64,000 nucleotides of DNA from Candidatus Obscuribacterales bacterium (lineage in GTDB: Bacteria; Cyanobacteriota; Vampirovibrionia; Obscuribacterales; Obscuribacteraceae), in NCBI GenBank assembly GCA_019750335.1, contig JAIEOQ010000010.1, forward strand, positions 1 through 64,000, in the 5' to 3' direction. A program made the translations under genes and the position numbers. Below the pieces are notes generated by a model that ran no database searches, had not been told where the DNA came from, and saw only the letters and a program-made list of their open reading frames with translations. This document shows, piece by piece, positions 25,508 through 35,452 of this stretch (positions are counted from its first letter, which is position 1; each line of letters opens with the position of its first letter).

Positions 25508-26116
25508 ATGACAATCATAAAATCGGCATTGGGGAAAACCGTAAGCATGGCAGTTGCCTGGAGCTTTTTCTTTGGCTCGGCACAAGCCAAAGAAAACTTA
25601 TTTGAAACCGCTCCCACCAAATTTGTTTTATCAGTAAGTCATCAAGAAAATGCCTCTTTTCAAACTAGTCAGCCCTGCCTCCTTCCTGGCGGCTCTCTTT
25701 ACGAAGAGAAGGAAGACCTTTCTTATGAAGAATATCAAGCAGATTGGGCTTCTTGGCTAAGCACATTCTCTTCCCGCTGGTATCGCAATTTACGCAAAAC
25801 CCAAGATCAATTCGGTTTACAGTTTCAAACCCAAAGAGCTGCGCTGATTCGATTCACCTGCTATGCTGATGGTCATATAGATAATGTGAGCCTTACACAA
25901 AGCTCCGGAATCACCGCTTACGATAAACTTCAGATAGCCGCCCTAGTTCATTCCCAACCGCTCCCCTTATTTCCTAGAAATACGCAACGAGCTTCAGTGA
26001 CTTTCACACAGGGATGGGAATCTCACTGCAAAAGACCGGGCGAAGAGGAATTCCATCCATGGAACTTCGCAGCCAAATATCCCAAAGAAAAAACCAGCCG
26101 CGCTCGTACTATGTAG
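25508..26116 (+). CDS. Exported TonB C-terminal-like protein
   Basis: The 202-residue protein starts with a signal-like segment (SALGKTVSMAVAWSFFFGSAQA) and has no further membrane helix. The second half resembles a TonB C-terminal domain: SRWYRNLRKT, ALIRFTCYADGHIDNVSLTQSSG and YDKLQIAALVHSQPLP. It therefore seems to be a free periplasmic TonB-C-like domain. Its 3' end overlaps the next gene by up to 58 nt, which implies joint expression with the TPR-PDZ protein. Confidence 0.62.
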   Translation: MTIIKSALGKTVSMAVAWSFFFGSAQAKENLFETAPTKFVLSVSHQENASFQTSQPCLLPGGSLYEEKEDLSYEEYQADWASWLSTFSSRWYRNLRKTQDQFGLQFQTQRAALIRFTCYADGHIDNVSLTQSSGITAYDKLQIAALVHSQPLPLFPRNTQRASVTFTQGWESHCKRPGEEEFHPWNFAAKYPKEKTSRARTM

Positions 26117-27093
26117 AAGCCGGCATTATTTTTCTTCTTTCAATCTTTGCTCCAACCGCATCCTATTCTCAAGACCCAGAAAGCGCTCGCTTGGCTGTAC
26201 AAGCTGCTCGCGAACAAGAGATCCAAGTGCTGCTTGAGGAAGGAACAGCGCTTTGGCGCGCTAAACGCGGACAAGAAGCCTTAGAAAGATTCGAACAAGC
26301 TCTACGCTTAGATAGCAAAAACGCCGAAGCTCATTTCAGCATGGGCGTAATTGAAGAATCGCAAGGCAACTATACTGAAGCCGAATCAAGCTACAGACAG
26401 GCAAATCACTACGCTCCTGATGTTCCGGATTATGCAAAAGCAGTTCAGGATATCAGTAAAAAATTACAATCCAACAAAGGTCAAAACGTAAACTCTGCGG
26501 ACAAACGGCGGCTAACAGAAGAAGCTGCCGCCGCCTTCAAACGCGGCGAATATTATTCTGCTCTCGATCTTTACAAGCAGCTTGACGGTAAGTTTCCGAA
26601 TCAAGCAGCGACAAAACATAACATCGGCACCGTTTATTTACTGCTTAAAGACCACTACAATGCCCTTGAATATTTCAAACAGGCAAATAAATTAGACCCT
26701 AAAGAAGCTCGCTACAGCAAAGCCTACAAAGATCTGGCAGCTGAAATTAAAAGCCACAGCAAAGAAATGAAAACAGAAAGCACAGCGCCACTGCAGGTAG
26801 CGCCGATTGCCCGTCCGACTCCGCCGGCACAAGCAAAAGCCGACATACTTTCTCAGTATGGCATCGTTTCCGGCCGTTCGACAAACGGAGAAGGCGTTCT
26901 TATGGATCGTCTCATGATCGGTAGTCGAATCGCTCAAGCCGGTCTTGTACCTGGTGATTATATACGTGCAGTGGAAGGCACTGAAATTAACAACGTCAAT
27001 CAGCTAAGGCAAGTTTTTTTGCAATATCAGCCCAGCCAAAAATTACAAATGATGATTATGCACGAAGGCAACTTGAACGTAGTAATGTTTTAA
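26059..27093 (+). CDS. Exported TPR protein with C-terminal PDZ-like domain
   Basis: The protein (344 residues from this start) has a signal or anchor segment (AGIIFLLSIFAPTASYSQ), then TPR units (ALWRAKRGQEALERFEQALRL, AEAHFSMGVIEESQGNYTEAE, and a second set near 160-215), a Pro/Gln linker, and a C-terminal PDZ-like domain (GSRIAQAGLVPGDYIRAVEG, INNVNQLRQVFLQYQP). Such proteins usually assemble or regulate partners in the periplasm. The ATG at 26059 is preferred, with GAGGA upstream; an ATG at 26014 is in frame but lengthens the overlap with the preceding gene. Confidence 0.7.
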   Translation: MELRSQISQRKNQPRSYYVEAGIIFLLSIFAPTASYSQDPESARLAVQAAREQEIQVLLEEGTALWRAKRGQEALERFEQALRLDSKNAEAHFSMGVIEESQGNYTEAESSYRQANHYAPDVPDYAKAVQDISKKLQSNKGQNVNSADKRRLTEEAAAAFKRGEYYSALDLYKQLDGKFPNQAATKHNIGTVYLLLKDHYNALEYFKQANKLDPKEARYSKAYKDLAAEIKSHSKEMKTESTAPLQVAPIARPTPPAQAKADILSQYGIVSGRSTNGEGVLMDRLMIGSRIAQAGLVPGDYIRAVEGTEINNVNQLRQVFLQYQPSQKLQMMIMHEGNLNVVMF

Positions 27094-27111
27094 GCTAGGA
27101 AATCCAGACTG

Positions 27112-29148
27112 ATGCCGAAGAAGCCCAATCGCATCCTTTTACTGCTCGCAAGTTTGCTCGTTCTCTTTCTTGTCGGTATGTCCATTTTCGCTCAAGAACT
27201 GCTCGGACTCGAAAGAATATATGACACTAAATATGATACTAAACAAGTTTTATTTTTCGCGGAAGAACTTAGATCAGAGTTCTTAAAAGAGTTAGTCGTT
27301 AATCCAGGACCACACTCAAACAAAAATCGTTCAGCCGAACTCTATGCCGCATTGAAAGAAATTTTTGCTTTAGATCAAGCCCAGCTCAAGGCCTTGAATC
27401 GTCTTCAAGAAACACAAGCCCAAGTTCTTTTACTGAAAAACAAAACCGGGTCAGAAAATCTAAATCCCGAAGAGATTCAAATCTTAACTAAAGGCTGGCT
27501 TGCCGATTTAGATCTATTTCTCGAACCGGAAAGAGGACTTTTAGAAGAAATATCGGCAACGTCGCCGGCAAAGCGCGCAATCATCGTCGCTTCATTTCTT
27601 TTCGGGCTGATCTTTTTTACTCTTTTCATAGTCCTGATCATTTTTTCGATACACAAAATTATTGATCTACGAATAAAAACAATCAAAACAAATGCTCAAA
27701 GTTTGTATGAGCACAACAAACTGCCACCGATAATGCCCGGCAACGACGAAATAGCGGATATCGATCGTATTCTACATGAAACAGAGAATTGGCTTTCTGA
27801 GGCGCACCGTCAAGAACGAGCAATGATCGATAACGCCGTCGATGTAATCTGCACCATTGATGCCGGCGAAAGATTCGAAACCGTAAGCCGATCATCGATA
27901 AAAGTTCTCGGTTATACACCGGAAGAGCTGATCGGTAAAAGAATGCAAGATTTTTCGGCTGACAATAAATCTTTAGCCACCGCTCTTTTGGACGACAAAA
28001 GCAAGGATCATTTGAATTTTGAAAGTAAATGGCTAAAACCAAACAAGCAGGTTATCGATTTACGTTGGTCCGCTCATTGGTCGGTCAATCAGAAAGCCTT
28101 ATTTTGCATAGCTCACGATATATCCGATCGCAAACAAGCGGAGCGCCTTCTTAAAGAAAGCGAAGAGCGAATCAGACAGATTATGGAAAGTATGCCCGTC
28201 GGTGTGCTCCTTTTGAATGAAAAAGGAAGCATTGAATTTGCTAATGCTACTTTTAAATCCATGGTTCTGATTGACAATGATTTAGCCAGCTACGGAACAA
28301 TCGAACCTTTCACCGTTAATGGCGAATTATCGACCCGCGAAGCGTTGCTACAGCGCACCAACGGAGAAAGCTTTCCGGCAGAATTATCCATTCGAGAAAT
28401 AAATACTGTTTACGGACGTCGTTTTTTGGCAACTGTAATCGATATTGCCGAACGCCAAGAAGTGGATCGTCTAAAACGTGAATTCATGGCCATGATTACC
28501 CATGATTTGAAAACACCGCTTACAGCCTTAAAAGGAACTCTGGCTCTTTTTGTCTCCGGCGCTTTCGGTAATGTAGACAGCAACGGCATAACTACAGGTA
28601 AACGCGCTGACAATCAAATAGCCCGCCTGCTCAATTTAGTAAACGATTTACTTGATTTGGAAAAAATGAAGTCCGGTAAATTTGAATTGGAATTAGCTTT
28701 AACCAGCTTGGACGAAGTAATTCTTACTTCAATTGAAGCCGTAAAAGGCTTAGCCGAGCTCAGACATATAAAAATTGAATTTAAGACAAGCGACATACAC
28801 TGCCTAGCCGACAACGCTCGCTTGATCCAAGTTCTAATCAATCTTCTATCTAACGCAATTAAATTTTCGGAAAATGACGGCACGATTACTATTCAAGCTT
28901 ACGCGGATGACGAGGGCATCCACGTAAGCGTCATAGACTACGGTCGTGGCATTCCCAAAGAACATCTTTTGACAGTCTTTGAAAAATTCGAACAGGTGGA
29001 AAAAGCGGACAGCGCTCAAAAGGGCGGCAGCGGGCTGGGTCTGGCCATTGCCCGTCAAATAATTGAACAACACGGCGGAAAAATCGGAGTCGAAAGCGAA
29101 CTCGGAAAAGGTACTACTTTTTGGTTTACTTTACCGAAGCCGGTTTAA
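27112..29148 (+). CDS. PAS-domain sensor histidine kinase
   Basis: The 678-residue kinase has an N-terminal membrane helix, an extracytoplasmic helical sensor (about 30-150), a second helix (about 155-185), a HAMP-like linker, two PAS domains (about 235-345 and 350-440), then HisKA and HATPase domains. The H-box is [18 protein letters not shown]; the catalytic boxes are [21 protein letters not shown] and [10 protein letters not shown]. No response regulator is adjacent, so it is an orphan. The stop codon is shared on a TTAA with the convergent HTH gene. Confidence 0.9.
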   Translation: MPKKPNRILLLLASLLVLFLVGMSIFAQELLGLERIYDTKYDTKQVLFFAEELRSEFLKELVVNPGPHSNKNRSAELYAALKEIFALDQAQLKALNRLQETQAQVLLLKNKTGSENLNPEEIQILTKGWLADLDLFLEPERGLLEEISATSPAKRAIIVASFLFGLIFFTLFIVLIIFSIHKIIDLRIKTIKTNAQSLYEHNKLPPIMPGNDEIADIDRILHETENWLSEAHRQERAMIDNAVDVICTIDAGERFETVSRSSIKVLGYTPEELIGKRMQDFSADNKSLATALLDDKSKDHLNFESKWLKPNKQVIDLRWSAHWSVNQKALFCIAHDISDRKQAERLLKESEERIRQIMESMPVGVLLLNEKGSIEFANATFKSMVLIDNDLASYGTIEPFTVNGELSTREALLQRTNGESFPAELSIREINTVYGRRFLATVIDIAERQEVDRLKREFMAMITHDLKTPLTALKGTLALFVSGAFGNVDSNGITTGKRADNQIARLLNLVNDLLDLEKMKSGKFELELALTSLDEVILTSIEAVKGLAELRHIKIEFKTSDIHCLADNARLIQVLINLLSNAIKFSENDGTITIQAYADDEGIHVSVIDYGRGIPKEHLLTVFEKFEQVEKADSAQKGGSGLGLAIARQIIEQHGGKIGVESELGKGTTFWFTLPKPV

Positions 29149-29591
29149 CGTAATATAAAAGTACATTCATTACAAAAGGCTTTGGCAAAATGGAAAGGTC
29201 TGTCTTCAATGTCAAAGGCATTTTCCACAGTACAAACAAGTAGTCCAGCGCATTGCGGGCAAGCCAACTTGGTTTTACCGGATAAAATTTCTTGCCTGAG
29301 CAGCTTTTCTTTACTGCCAATTTCATCAAAATCAGACAGCCCGGAGCGCGTTTCAACCTCTTTTAAAAGTGCCGGCTCAATAGCTAGCGCTTTAGCAATT
29401 ATTTGTCTGTCGGCAGCCGAAAGCCAAGTCTCCAATCCGGATTCAAGCTCTTCTACACGTTGCACTTTGAAGCGACAAAGCTTGGCAACTTCCCAGACGC
29501 TCATCTCTCTGAATTCTCTTATTTGTCTAATACGACTGGAGAGCGTATCATCCAGCCGTAGCTCCACCGGCAAAGGTCGATATCTGCGCAC
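29145..29591 (-). CDS. XRE-like HTH protein with C-terminal zinc ribbon
   Basis: This 148-residue protein pairs an N-terminal helix-turn-helix of XRE type ([33 protein letters not shown]) with a C-terminal four-Cys cluster (ACPQC and FCNEC separated by about 27 residues) that would bind zinc. This is a compact DNA-binding architecture suited to a repressor. It starts with GTG and no clear ribosome site. It is divergent from the NurA-like gene, with only 54 nt between the starts, so it may control that gene. Target and ligand are unknown. Confidence 0.65.
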   Translation of the reverse strand: MRRYRPLPVELRLDDTLSSRIRQIREFREMSVWEVAKLCRFKVQRVEELESGLETWLSAADRQIIAKALAIEPALLKEVETRSGLSDFDEIGSKEKLLRQEILSGKTKLACPQCAGLLVCTVENAFDIEDRPFHFAKAFCNECTFILR

Positions 29592-29645
29592 TTAAAATTA
29601 CCCGGGTTGTGATGCGATCAGTATAAACTGAGTACAAGAAGAAAA

Positions 29646-30833
29646 ATGCTTGATTTTCAAAAACTGATTCCGCAGATACAACAGCTGGCCAATGTCGACC
29701 AAACGACGAACGCCGAACAGATTGAGCTGTTTGCTTTAGCCCTTGAGACTTGGAGCGAAGCAAAGGATGAGCAAGAAAAGTTTAAGCTCAAGCTCTTGGA
29801 AAATAGCGCCAATACATTTTGGCCACTTTCAATTCCTCTTGAGCCGTTCGCTTACAAAGAATCAATTACCGAATTCTCAGAGCCCTATGTCGTAATAGCC
29901 GGAGACGGCTCTCAAATCATGCCGACTCAGCATGAAATATACAGCTGCTATTTGCTTAATATCGGCATCACAGTGCTCTCCTATCGGTCAAGCGTCGAGC
30001 CGATTCTCCTATCTTTACCGAAACTTTTTTATGGCGAAAATATCTATCCGCTCATAGATAAACGACGCATTCATGTGGACGAATCGGTGGTTTCTCTGGA
30101 AAGAGCTTTACTGGAGCTGGAAACCATTTTCGCCTACGCCCTGGAAGCGAAAAGACAGGCACTGCCGGTAGTGGCACTTGCCGACGGCTCGCTTATTCCC
30201 TGGAACATAGATAAGATGCCGGTTTCATATCGCAAAGAGTATTTGAATCGCCTCGAATTAATTCTTGAGAATTTCCGCAAAGAAGAACTGCCTTTACTTG
30301 GCTATATCAGCCACAGTCGCAGCTCCGACCTGGTAAACGGCTTACGCGTATGGCGCTGTCCTTATCCGACAAGCAACTGTCAAACATTCTGCGGCAGCAT
30401 AAATGAAGAAGAATTTCCTTGTTCTAAAATTTGGCCGCTCTCGGACCGCCAGCTTTTGGCAGCAAAATTAAAAATAGGTGAGCGCAGCTCTGTCTATCTT
30501 TCCGAGGCTACCTGGTCCAAAGCTCTAAACACAAACCAGCGCGTTGCTTTTTGTTATTTCAATAACGGCTCGGAAGTAGCTCGCCTGGAATTTCCAGCAT
30601 GGCTTTATGAAAAGAAAGATCTATTCAATTTCACCATGCAAGTCATGTTTTCCCAAAATAAGAAAGGTTTTGGTTATCCGATTGCACTGGCAGAAGCACA
30701 TAATTTAGCGGTCATCCGCCAAAAAGACCGCAATGCATTTTTCGAACTGTTAAGACAAAAGCTGCTTGAGTCAGGACAGAGCGCTCTTAATGTCAGCCCA
30801 AAAGAGTTTCATAAAAGGCAGGGAATCCTATAG
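29646..30833 (+). CDS. NurA domain protein (5'-3' nuclease family)
   Basis: NurA is an end-resection nuclease that normally works with the HerA translocase. The 395-residue protein has the NurA signatures: VVIAGDGSQIMPTQHE near residue 80 (Asp-Gly-Ser metal site), a second ALADGSLIPWN at about 178, and a C-terminal GYPIALAEAHNLAVI block. HerA is not in the neighbourhood; similar solitary NurA proteins occur in cyanobacteria. It is followed after 58 nt by mqnE and preceded by a divergent HTH regulator. Activity is inferred. Confidence 0.78.
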   Translation: MLDFQKLIPQIQQLANVDQTTNAEQIELFALALETWSEAKDEQEKFKLKLLENSANTFWPLSIPLEPFAYKESITEFSEPYVVIAGDGSQIMPTQHEIYSCYLLNIGITVLSYRSSVEPILLSLPKLFYGENIYPLIDKRRIHVDESVVSLERALLELETIFAYALEAKRQALPVVALADGSLIPWNIDKMPVSYRKEYLNRLELILENFRKEELPLLGYISHSRSSDLVNGLRVWRCPYPTSNCQTFCGSINEEEFPCSKIWPLSDRQLLAAKLKIGERSSVYLSEATWSKALNTNQRVAFCYFNNGSEVARLEFPAWLYEKKDLFNFTMQVMFSQNKKGFGYPIALAEAHNLAVIRQKDRNAFFELLRQKLLESGQSALNVSPKEFHKRQGIL

Positions 30834-30891
30834 CCATGCTAGGATCTTAGCGCTGCCAATTCTTAGCCCACAGGTTGCAAGGAGCTCGTAA

Positions 30892-32094
30892 GTGTCAACA
30901 GTTCTTGAACAAGTTCTCTCGGCGTCCCATCCTTTATCCGATATTGCCCAAAAGGTAGTTGAAGGAAAAAGACTGAGCCGGGAAGACGGGGCACGTCTTT
31001 ATGGCAGCAACGACATGCTTGCTTTGGCCGCTCTTGCCGAACAAGCTCGCATACGCAAAGCCGGACCGGGGCGCGAAAAGTATGTTTATTACAACCACAA
31101 CATGCACCTGAATCCGACCAATTTTTGTGTCGAAACTTGTCGTTTTTGTTCTTATGCAAATCCCGGCTTGAGTGGCAATACAAGTTATACATGGACTGTT
31201 GATCGTGTCTTGGCTGAAGCGGAAAAAGGGGTAAACCTGGGCATTAAAGAGATCCATATGGTCGGCGGTCTTAATCCGGCTTGCGATCTCAGTTATTACG
31301 AAGAAGTGATGAGTTCGCTTAAAGCCAAATTTCCTCACGTACATCTTAAAGCGATGACTGCAGTTGAAATAGAGTATTTAGCCAACCTAGAAGGCATAAG
31401 CTACAAAGAAGCACTAGAACGTTTAATCGCTGCCGGATTAGGTTCAATGCCCGGCGGCGGCGCCGAAATATTCGATGATGCCGTGCGCGAACGTATGGCT
31501 GTTAAAAAAACACCCGCTGCAACCTGGTTGGAGATTCATGGCATCGCTCATAGCTTGGGAATACATAGCAACGCAACCATGCTTACCGGTATCGGCGAAA
31601 ACGATTTGAATAAAGTCGATCACTTGATTTTAGTACGCGAACAACAAGATCGCAGCGGCGGTTTTCAATGTTTTATTCCGCTTAAATGTTATTACGAAGG
31701 CACCGATATCGCTTCTGAAGTTAAAGAGCCGACAGCCCACGATTTGCTAAAAGACGTAGCAATCTCAAGACTCCTGCTCGATAATTTCGATCATATCAAA
31801 GCCTACTGGATTCAACTTGGCGAAACCCTCGCCCAGACAGCTTTTGCTTTCGGTGCTGACGATATGGACGGCACTGTGCTTGAGGAAAAAATCACTCATG
31901 CCGCCGGCGCAAAAACTCCGCTGCAATTAGCCAAAGAAAAGATTGAAGACTTAATCGCTCAAGCCGGTTATGTACCGGTCGAGCGCAATACCGTATACGA
32001 TATTTTGCAAGTCAAAGAAAATGCCGTCTCAAACTCGTCCGGTAACTTACTCCCGCTTAAAGAACGCGTTTTAGAGTTAGCCGCTAGTCGTTAA
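30892..32094 (+). CDS. mqnE: Aminodeoxyfutalosine synthase MqnE
   Basis: MqnE is a radical SAM enzyme of the futalosine route to menaquinone. The 400-residue protein has the CxxxCxxC cluster motif (CVETCRFCSY) near residue 82 and the family signatures GGLNPACDLSYYEE, MTAVEIEYLA and PGGGAEIFDDAVRERM. The latter distinguish it from MqnC and CofG. The GTG start has an AAGGAG 8 nt upstream. It ends 2 nt before the convergent Clp-N gene. Together with menG it shows that the organism makes menaquinone, the likely donor to the NO reductase. Confidence 0.92.
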   Translation: MSTVLEQVLSASHPLSDIAQKVVEGKRLSREDGARLYGSNDMLALAALAEQARIRKAGPGREKYVYYNHNMHLNPTNFCVETCRFCSYANPGLSGNTSYTWTVDRVLAEAEKGVNLGIKEIHMVGGLNPACDLSYYEEVMSSLKAKFPHVHLKAMTAVEIEYLANLEGISYKEALERLIAAGLGSMPGGGAEIFDDAVRERMAVKKTPAATWLEIHGIAHSLGIHSNATMLTGIGENDLNKVDHLILVREQQDRSGGFQCFIPLKCYYEGTDIASEVKEPTAHDLLKDVAISRLLLDNFDHIKAYWIQLGETLAQTAFAFGADDMDGTVLEEKITHAAGAKTPLQLAKEKIEDLIAQAGYVPVERNTVYDILQVKENAVSNSSGNLLPLKERVLELAASR

Positions 32095-32096
32095 AC

Positions 32097-33188
32097 TTAA
32101 GCCGATACGAACGCTTTCGTACAGCACTGTTTGAAAGTGTCGCGCAGACGTTTTTCCAATTTTTTGAAACGCTCTGAAATCTCCAAGCGCCGTTTTTGCA
32201 AATTCAACATTTGTTTGCGGCGATGATCATCGAGCGCTTCATCAAATACTTCATTAAGCGCAATCTCTTCGCTGTGAGTCCACCAAAGATCTTCGATTAC
32301 GCTGCCAATCAAGTCATAATCAGCTTCATCCGGTAGCTTTTTCAAAAGGCGCAGCTCGTTGCCCCAAATATATTCAATTGTAGTGCGCACTTCTTGGCGC
32401 AAATTTTGCGCGCTTGCTGAGATAGTACTGGCTGAGAATTCAGGATCTAAAGTTCCGGCGCGCTTGCGCAACAAACCTAAAGTTTCATCGAGCAAATAGC
32501 GCTGGTAACCGGCTTGCATAAAAAGAAAATCGGGCATGTAGGCCGTAAAAACTAAGCGCGCAACTTCATTTTTTTGTGGCATCATCGAAAGACGATTTTC
32601 ATTTCTTTCGGAAAGTGCCTCAATATCATCCAGCACCGAACAATAGGAAGCGATCAGAGCCGATATGCCATCCACAACCGTACGGCGAAAAGAAGGAATA
32701 TCCGCTTTTAATGAATCCTGCTCAGCCACCAAATTGATTACAAGGCGGCGCATATAAGTGCAGTTAGCCGCAACTTCGTCGAGCAATTTCATCGCTGCAT
32801 CATCAGCGGTATCAATAATCGCCAGAAGCAAATGTTCCGGTTCAACGCGCTTATGTCCAAGGAACAAAGACAACTCATAAGCTCTTCTTAAAACAAGCTT
32901 AGCGCCGTCGGCAAATCTCAATTCATCCAACCAAAGATAATCAATATCTCCGGCAAGCGGTGCGATATCTTTTTTCTTGCCGACAAGCAACAAACGCTCC
33001 AGCTCAGTTCTCATTTGCTCGGACGAAACATTCATCGCTCTCAGAGCAACAGCCGCTAAGTTATCTTTTTCGGAAGCTAAAGCCAAAAGAATATGCGCCG
33101 AAGAGATTTCGTCCGCTTTAAACTGCTTAGAATTACTGTAAGCAGTGAAAAGAATATCGCCAGCGGATTCGCTATATTTTTCGAACAT
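32097..33188 (-). CDS. Clp N-domain protein without AAA+ modules
   Basis: The first 150 residues are a double Clp repeat domain as in ClpC/ClpA N-termini (SSAHILLALASEKDNLA; VEPEHLLLAIIDTADDAA). The remaining 210 residues are helical, with no Walker motifs, so the protein cannot be a Clp unfoldase. It could be an adaptor or decoy for ClpC-type proteases, or part of a regulatory complex; this is inference. The C-terminal part (KRRLEISERFKKLEKRLRDTFKQ) looks like coiled coil. It converges with mqnE. Confidence 0.7.
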   Translation of the reverse strand: MFEKYSESAGDILFTAYSNSKQFKADEISSAHILLALASEKDNLAAVALRAMNVSSEQMRTELERLLLVGKKKDIAPLAGDIDYLWLDELRFADGAKLVLRRAYELSLFLGHKRVEPEHLLLAIIDTADDAAMKLLDEVAANCTYMRRLVINLVAEQDSLKADIPSFRRTVVDGISALIASYCSVLDDIEALSERNENRLSMMPQKNEVARLVFTAYMPDFLFMQAGYQRYLLDETLGLLRKRAGTLDPEFSASTISASAQNLRQEVRTTIEYIWGNELRLLKKLPDEADYDLIGSVIEDLWWTHSEEIALNEVFDEALDDHRRKQMLNLQKRRLEISERFKKLEKRLRDTFKQCCTKAFVSA

Positions 33189-33352
33189 TTATTCGCTCCC
33201 AAAGATCACAGCTTCCTGAAATATAGTTCATCCATATTTCTGCTTTAAGCAAAGACCAAGGCATACTACTTTCTTCAGCTTTTTTACGCAACCATTAGCC
33301 TGCCCTACGTGTACAATTTTGGCAGGTATTTTTGCCAGCACTGGGAGCCGCC

Positions 33353-34159
33353 TTGAAGATCTTAATTAGTAACGACGACGGTATTTTTGCCAAGGGAATA
33401 CGTACACTCGCCCTCAGGCTTTCCCAAGACAGCGAAAACGAAGTTTATGTAGTCGCTCCCGACCGCGAGCGTAGCGCTACTGGTCATGCTTTGACTTTAC
33501 ACAAACCTTTACGAGTTGAACCAGCCGAGATGGAAGGCAACTTAAAAGGCTCCTGGTGGACAACCGGAACGCCAAGTGATTGCGTCAAATTAGCCGTCGG
33601 CTGTCTTCTACCTGAACCGGTTGATCTGGTCGTTTCAGGCATAAACAACGGCGCCAATCTTGGCGGTGACGTATTGTATTCAGGTACTGTCTCTGCCGCT
33701 CGTGAAGGCGCCTTGCTTGACATTCCGAGTATTGCCGTCAGCGTTGCCGGTCATGGACACAGACATTACGAAGTGGCAGCCGAGTTCGTCAGCCAGATGA
33801 TTAAAGATATGCCGCCACGCCAACCAGGCAAAAAACTCTTTCTCAATGTCAACGTACCGAATGTACCAATGAATAAAATTGCCGGGGTGCGCTTAAGCAG
33901 CCTAGGAATACATGCTTATAGCGAGCATTTTGAAAAACGTGTCGACCCGCGCGGCAAAGTTTATTATTGGCTTGCCGGTGAAGCCACCGAAGAAAATGAG
34001 GAAGAAGGCACCGACTGCTGGTGCATTCATAACAATCTCATTTCGGTGACACCAATCTCTTTCCATATGACTGACAGTCTTTTACTAAAAGAACTCTCCG
34101 GTTGGTCCGGTATAGAAAAAGCACTGAAAGGAAGTCTGGTCAACCAGGCCAGACATTAG
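33353..34159 (+). CDS. surE: 5'/3'-nucleotidase SurE
   Basis: SurE dephosphorylates nucleoside monophosphates and is tied to stationary-phase survival. The 268-residue protein has the metal-binding SNDDG start, RSATGHALTL, GTPSDCVKLA and SGINNGANLGGDVLYSGTV motifs. The start is TTG at 33353, which gives the family-typical MKILISNDDG and has a GGGAG about 6 nt upstream; the TTG at 33332 would add seven residues outside the family. Downstream gene follows after 7 nt. Confidence 0.92.
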   Translation: MKILISNDDGIFAKGIRTLALRLSQDSENEVYVVAPDRERSATGHALTLHKPLRVEPAEMEGNLKGSWWTTGTPSDCVKLAVGCLLPEPVDLVVSGINNGANLGGDVLYSGTVSAAREGALLDIPSIAVSVAGHGHRHYEVAAEFVSQMIKDMPPRQPGKKLFLNVNVPNVPMNKIAGVRLSSLGIHAYSEHFEKRVDPRGKVYYWLAGEATEENEEEGTDCWCIHNNLISVTPISFHMTDSLLLKELSGWSGIEKALKGSLVNQARH

Positions 34160-34166
34160 ACAAACA

Positions 34167-34859
34167 ATGAACATCAACGAAAGCTTGCGCTTGCTTTTTT
34201 CTGATGAAAACCGGATGTTCAAAACCGGTATGGGCGGGATATTTATAGCTTCCAGTATCGTCGTTTTGCTATATACCTTAGCCAGCATCCCGTTTGTTGC
34301 CGCCTGCCATGCTGTAAACACAGGCTACAACTTGCGTCTGATGCGCCAACAAACTGTTCCTTCCGAAACAAAATTACCGGAATGGAACGAATGGGGCGAT
34401 TTATTTATCTCCGGTCTCACTTGGATTGCTTTGCAAACTTGTGTCTGGCTTTTAGGAATGTTTGCCTGTGTCGCTTTCATGCTTTTCTGCAGCGCCCAAG
34501 CTTATGTGCAAGCCACACTCTGGATAAGCTCAATCTGGCTTAGCTGCGGTGTTTTAGCCAGCATCTTACTGATCTTAAGCTTAAGCTTCATCTCTTCTTT
34601 TTTGATGGTGCATTTTGCTCAAGAAGAGAACACCCGTGCCGGATTGGCTTATATATACGTGATCCATAAGCTGGCCCGAAAGCCGAGACACTACCTCTCC
34701 ATATATCTAGTTAGCCTTGGCATCCAAATAGCTTCTCTTTTGCTGCCAATTTTGAGCATAATTGGCATCTTTTTGATCCCAACCAGTATTTTTGCCGGTC
34801 AGTTGGCAAGCTCCACCCTTTTAGCTAAGGCCTGGGCTCTTGATAGCAGTAAAGATTAA
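34167..34859 (+). CDS. DUF4013-like multi-pass membrane protein
   Basis: The 230-residue protein has about five membrane segments and the DUF4013 pattern: an FSDENRMFKTGMGG start, a conserved GYNLRLMRQ loop, and LPEWNEWGDLFISGL before the third helix. The family has no defined function. It lies 7 nt downstream of surE, so the two are probably co-transcribed. The stop codon is shared with the convergent secreted protein on a TTAA. Confidence 0.68.
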   Translation: MNINESLRLLFSDENRMFKTGMGGIFIASSIVVLLYTLASIPFVAACHAVNTGYNLRLMRQQTVPSETKLPEWNEWGDLFISGLTWIALQTCVWLLGMFACVAFMLFCSAQAYVQATLWISSIWLSCGVLASILLILSLSFISSFLMVHFAQEENTRAGLAYIYVIHKLARKPRHYLSIYLVSLGIQIASLLLPILSIIGIFLIPTSIFAGQLASSTLLAKAWALDSSKD

Positions 34860-35371
34860 CGACCGACTGCGAGCTTGAAACGTTTTTCTTTGTCTCGGCT
34901 GGTTTTATTTAAGTCAGCAGTATTGAAAGTCTGCTCCCAATCACGATCGCTCCATTTGGGTGATTCAAAAGGAGTAATTGCCGGTAATCCGGAAAGAGGC
35001 TCCAACATTTCTGAAATCCGACCGATAATCAAGGTTGCCGGCCAGCAATAAGTTTGCGCCACACGTTTTGCTACTACCAAACAATCATCAAGCATATCTT
35101 GCAGATCATCCGACAGATATACCGGAGGCGGCGCCGGATTACCGGACCGTAATTTAGTCGGCTCTATATTTAAGCTAGATTCAGGCTGGGGAAGAGTTTC
35201 AGTTGGATTTAGCAAAATGACAGGCTGAGCTTTTGCCGGCAGAGGTAAAACCATAGCTAAGCGCTTACCTGAACTGTTGCGCGGCGATTCAGCTTGAGCG
35301 ACTGCTGTTGTTAAAAACAACAGAGCTAGACAGGTATACGTTTGCCAGCAGGGCTTAAGCAAAGACATCAT
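34856..35371 (-). CDS. Exported hypothetical protein
   Basis: The 171-residue protein starts with a signal peptide (TYTCLALLFLTTAVAQA) and has no further membrane helix. The mature part has a Pro-rich linker, then an acidic helical segment LSDDLQDMLDDCLVVAKRVA and a WPATLIIGRISEMLEPL region. No family is recognised. GGAGAG precedes two ATG codons 3 nt apart, so the start may be 35371 or 35368. It converges with the DUF4013 gene. Confidence 0.6.
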   Translation of the reverse strand: MMSLLKPCWQTYTCLALLFLTTAVAQAESPRNSSGKRLAMVLPLPAKAQPVILLNPTETLPQPESSLNIEPTKLRSGNPAPPPVYLSDDLQDMLDDCLVVAKRVAQTYCWPATLIIGRISEMLEPLSGLPAITPFESPKWSDRDWEQTFNTADLNKTSRDKEKRFKLAVGR

Positions 35372-35452
35372 GCTCTCCAGGGACTAATGCGGGCAAATTA
35401 TCGCATGCCGCCTCTTTTCATTGCCCAAGAAACAAATGATATCTTGATAATT

